NCBI RefSeq assembly: GCF_000002865.3
Contig: NW_001865045.1
Span: forward strand, 1,252,135 to 1,300,515
DNA from: Monosiga brevicollis MX1
Taxonomy: Eukaryota; Opisthokonta; Choanoflagellata; Craspedida; Salpingoecidae
Length of the DNA stretch: 48,381 nt
Reading direction: 5' to 3'
The notes below the pieces were generated by a model that made no database searches, was not told the DNA's origin, and saw nothing but the letters and a program-made list of their open reading frames with translations. Below are positions 45,651-48,381 of this stretch, in pieces. Position 1 is the first letter of the stretch. Each line of letters starts with the position of its first letter. The translations under genes were made by a program, and so were the position numbers.

Positions 45651-46904
45651 ATGGCACAGAACCAAGAAGTGTTGTGCTGTCATTGCGAGCGTGCATTTCA
45701 CGTCGCCAAAAAAAGCACACACAGACAGAAAAACACACAAAAAAAACGCGACACGTCTCACTGTTCGGCACATAGGTCCATCAAAAAAGCACGCGAATCA
45801 CATTAAACGGACAAGTGATTATCCAACACCGAAACGAGGACGGGTACTTTCATTGCCCTGTCGACGGATGCCTCTACCACCATCAACGCGCAAACACCCT
45901 CAAGTCTCATCTCCGGCACAACCATGAGAACATGCCGACTTCAGTACCGGCTGCGCCTGCCGCCTGCCCTCCTAATCGTCAAAAACCTGCTCGGACGCGC
46001 ACGAAAAAACGTGTGGTCAAGCTTGATCAACAGCACGGCATTGCCGCGGCGCGAATTTTCATGGACGAGATTGCGTGCCTTGTATCCCCCGTCTTTGAGT
46101 CTCCAGTGTGCACGCAGTGCGGCCATGTCCTGAGAGGCAGGGTGACGCATCATCTGTTCAAAAAGCACCATGTGCGCTGCAGCCAAGAAGATATTGATGC
46201 AGCCATGGCACTCCTGCGCCCGCTGCAGCCCGAGGAGCCGCTGATCGACCTTGGGGCAGAATCTGAGCCTCGGATGCCTATTGAAGGCATCCCCATTCTG
46301 GACGGTGTGGGTTGCCCCCTGTGTCAGGCATGCTTCACGACAAAAGGCAGTCTGTGGAATCACATCGTAGCTGAGCATCCCGACGATCCAGAGGCCAAGC
46401 AGCCGCCTCGACGAGTCAAGCTGCAAAAGCCGCTGCGTGGTGCTGGGGCCCGCTGTGTCGAGGTCATTGTGGAGGAAAGCCACGACGCCTCGGCAGCCGA
46501 TGTGAGCGAAAATGAGGAGGAGCTGGAGGAGCAGCAGCGGTTCAAGCAGTTTATCTCAAGCACCCAGGCCATGGCCTCGGAGGCTGAGGATAAGCGATGC
46601 CCGCACGGCGTTCACCAGATGCATCCGTTCTACGACAGCGTGGGCATGACGCTGGTCATAGTCGGGCATGCATGAGCTGTTCTGGACGGCCTACGAGCAG
46701 CTCTCGGATCAGGGCCTGGCCGCCGCTGCGGTGACGCGTCTGTTTGACGACAATGAAGGGCAGTATCAACATCGCCCCATGCGGCAAGTACAGCCGCAAA
46801 CCGTCAGCAGGTACCTGAGTCTTGGAACACGCCTGGTCCAATTTTTGCTGCTGCTGGAGGCCATGCCAGCTATTGAAAGACGATTTGAGCTGAGACAGTA
46901 AAGC
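45651..46904 (+). pseudogene. N-terminal part of an OrsD-type C2H2 zinc-finger element protein (decayed, truncated)
   Basis: An ATG at 45651 starts CCHCERAF. A likely intron leads to the long frame ending at 46675. It contains a C2H2 unit C-x4-C-x12-H-x4-H (CPVDGC...HLRHNH), then CTQCGHVL...HLFKKHH, then MPIEGIPILDGVGCPLCQACF...HIVAEH. The 'P..G.PV.DG..C..C...H....H' plan is that of OrsD-type fungal and protist mobile-element proteins. A one-base frameshift at about 46668 separates it from HELFWTAYEQL and QPQTVSRYLSLGTRLVQFLL, the segment that normally precedes the recombinase core. The coding sequence then stops at 46904, just before the LTR. Confidence 0.5.
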
Positions 46905-46912
46905 GGTTCAAT

Positions 46913-47132
46913 TGCACTTCTCTCACAGGAGAGAACGATAGAAAACAGGAAGGGAAATATCCAAAAGAAAATGCCACTCACGGTCAGCGGGACCGTACTT
47001 ATAATCCGGTGGCTAAACACACCCAGAGTGTACGAGAGGGTTCCTCGACGGGCGGCGGCAGCTGCACATCGTCGAGTACACTTATGCAATCCTTCCAGAG
47101 GGATCTGGCAGGTGGTCGATGCTTGCACTCCA
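46913..47132 (-). mobile_element. 3' LTR of a Ty1/copia retrotransposon
   Basis: Downstream of the pol stop codon and polypurine tract, about 220 bp bounded by TG...CA (minus-strand sense TGGAGTGCAAGC ... AGAAGTGCA) is the expected place for the 3' LTR. A TATAAG promoter-like motif lies near 47000. An alternative left edge starts three bases earlier, at TATTGG. The 5' LTR is outside the window, so identity between LTRs cannot be tested. Confidence 0.55.
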
Positions 47133-47135
47133 ATA

Positions 47136-47144
47136 CTCCCCCTC
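47136..47144 (-). other. Polypurine tract of the copia element
   Basis: GAGGGGGAG in the element's sense overlaps the pol stop codon (TGA at 47145-47143) and directly precedes the LTR. It is the primer site for plus-strand synthesis in LTR retrotransposons. Confidence 0.75.
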
Positions 47145-48381
47145 AAGCAGAGAAGCATAACTTACGCATATGGCGTTCATGAGCATCGCGGGGTAACGGC
47201 TTGGTCAGAACGTCAGCCGTCATGTCGTCGGTCGGACAATAAACAATATCAACCTGGTTACGCTCGTACATCTCGCGCAGAGCATAAAACTTGATCAGCG
47301 TGTGGTGTTGTCCGCGCTGGGCATTGCCATTGATCACGTTGGCAATAGCAGGCTGGTTGTCACAGTAGACAAGTGGCTTGAGTTCAGGCAAAATGAGCAA
47401 CTCGTTGATCAGTTCACGCAGCACAACACCCTTGGCAGCACCACTGTGTGCAGCCATGTACTCAGCCTCTGCAGTCGAAGTCGCAGTCGTGGTCTGGCGC
47501 TTCGAACGCCAGTAAATGGGGCCATTGCACAGAAAAATGGCACAACCTTCACGAGACTTCTTGTCATGCTCTTGAGCAAAGCTTGCATCGGTGTAGACTG
47601 CAAGTTGCAGCTCCTGTGTATCCTCAAAGCGGATACCCAAATCCTTGGTACCTTTGAGGTAGCGCAGCAGGCGCTTGGCTGCCTGCCAATGAGTCTCATC
47701 AAAACACTGGTTGTGAGCACTCAGAAGACTCACAGTTGCAGCAATGTCAGGGCGTGTGTGAGTTGCAAGATAATTCAGCTTGCCCATCAGTTGGCGATAA
47801 GGAAAGTCGCCCTCAGTCTTGGTCACACGCTCCAGCTTCACACCGGTTGTCCATGGTGTGGTCATTGGCTTGCACGAGTCCATGTTGAACTCCTTCAGGA
47901 TGCTCTCGATGAAGGCCGTCTGCTTGATCATGATCGAGTCCTGGTAAATGGTAAACTCCATGTTGAGAAAGTTCTTGATCTGGCCAAAGTCCTTGGTCTC
48001 GAATTTGCCCTTGAGCTTGCGCTTGAAATTGTTGATGATGCGCTCTGTGCTGCCGACAAGCAAAATGTCATCAACATAGGCCAAAGCCCATACAATGTCC
48101 GTGTCCTCCTTGTAGACGTAGACGCACTCATCCTGTCGCAGTCGACGACATTGCATGATGTCACGCAAATACTTATCAAGTTCGAGATACCAGGCACGGG
48201 ATGCCTGCTTCAGGCCATACACTGCCTTGTTCAGCTTGGCATACTCACAGCCACCGAGTCCAGCCTCCAGACCACGAGGGACTCGGATGTAGATGTCCTC
48301 ATCAAGTGGCGCGTGCAAGAACGCCGTCTTGACATCCACCTGATGCACATGGTAATGCTGGTAAGTAGCAAGCGCCATCAA
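47143..48381 (-). CDS. pol: Ty1/copia Pol polyprotein, reverse transcriptase-RNase H end (partial, runs off right edge)
   Basis: A single intron-free frame is open from the window edge to a TGA. It starts inside the reverse transcriptase with VDVKTAFLHAPLDEDIYI (the first catalytic Asp region), then GLKQASRAWY and the catalytic YVDDILL. The RNase H domain follows with YTDASFA, TSTAEAEYMA, YCDNQPAI and the closing DMTADVLTKPL, the standard copia C-terminus. RT-RNase H lying last, with integrase expected upstream, defines Ty1/copia (Pseudoviridae). No stop or frameshift is seen in the 412 residues present, so the element may be young. Its LTR abuts the truncated OrsD-type remnant. Confidence 0.95.
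   Translation of the reverse strand: MMALATYQHYHVHQVDVKTAFLHAPLDEDIYIRVPRGLEAGLGGCEYAKLNKAVYGLKQASRAWYLELDKYLRDIMQCRRLRQDECVYVYKEDTDIVWALAYVDDILLVGSTERIINNFKRKLKGKFETKDFGQIKNFLNMEFTIYQDSIMIKQTAFIESILKEFNMDSCKPMTTPWTTGVKLERVTKTEGDFPYRQLMGKLNYLATHTRPDIAATVSLLSAHNQCFDETHWQAAKRLLRYLKGTKDLGIRFEDTQELQLAVYTDASFAQEHDKKSREGCAIFLCNGPIYWRSKRQTTTATSTAEAEYMAAHSGAAKGVVLRELINELLILPELKPLVYCDNQPAIANVINGNAQRGQHHTLIKFYALREMYERNQVDIVYCPTDDMTADVLTKPLPRDAHERHMRKLCFSA

Overview
The window is eukaryotic. Its genes are cut by many short GT-AG introns with T-rich acceptors, and it carries very large signal-peptide-bearing adhesion-type proteins, a Ty1/copia retrotransposon and fragments of a second mobile element. Giant surface proteins mixing cadherin-like, furin-like, LamG-like and FN3-like modules, with compact introns, suggest a choanoflagellate or close unicellular relative of animals (Monosiga-like). 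This is an inference from style only; no marker gene for taxonomy is present.

Layout. (1) 35-340, minus: the first two exons of a secreted or membrane protein that runs off the left edge. (2) 1360-27662, minus: one giant gene (gene A) that I resolve into 33 exons. All splice phases agree, giving 22,947 nt of coding sequence, about 7,648 aa. Its predicted order is signal peptide, large-lipid-transfer-protein (vitellogenin/MTP-like) N-terminal module, degenerate M23/LECT2-like domain, a long array of FN3-like 'D-x-T-P-P' repeats and cadherin-like beta sandwiches, a LamG-like domain, two furin-like Cys-rich blocks, 'NDxP' cadherin-like domains, three transmembrane helices, and a cytoplasmic tail with a C2H2 zinc finger. 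(3) 27663-28774: a 1.1 kb divergent promoter region with a perfect 11-bp inverted repeat. (4) 28775-43754, plus: gene B, 23 exons, 13,008 nt, about 4,335 aa. It has a signal peptide, a JmjC/Cupin_4 oxygenase domain with an intact HxD...H iron triad, GCC2/GCC3-type Cys-rich repeats, and then the same family of D-x-T-P-P repeats as gene A. It has no transmembrane helix and is predicted secreted. (5) 43.9-46.9 kb: decayed pieces of an OrsD-type zinc-finger/tyrosine-recombinase-like element, with the C-terminal piece lying before the N-terminal piece. (6) 46913-48381, minus: 3' LTR, polypurine tract and the RT-RNase H end of a Ty1/copia element that continues beyond the right edge.

The candidate undescribed system is the head-to-head pair A/B. 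Two giant extracellular proteins share one repeat family and one intergenic promoter. One has a lipid-transfer-type head and a zinc finger on its cytoplasmic tail; the other has a secreted 2-oxoglutarate-oxygenase-like head. Basic proprotein-convertase-like sites lie just after each head module. Joint function in a matrix or surface complex is inference. Domain calls rest on motif reading without profile searches, and the exon models are by eye.
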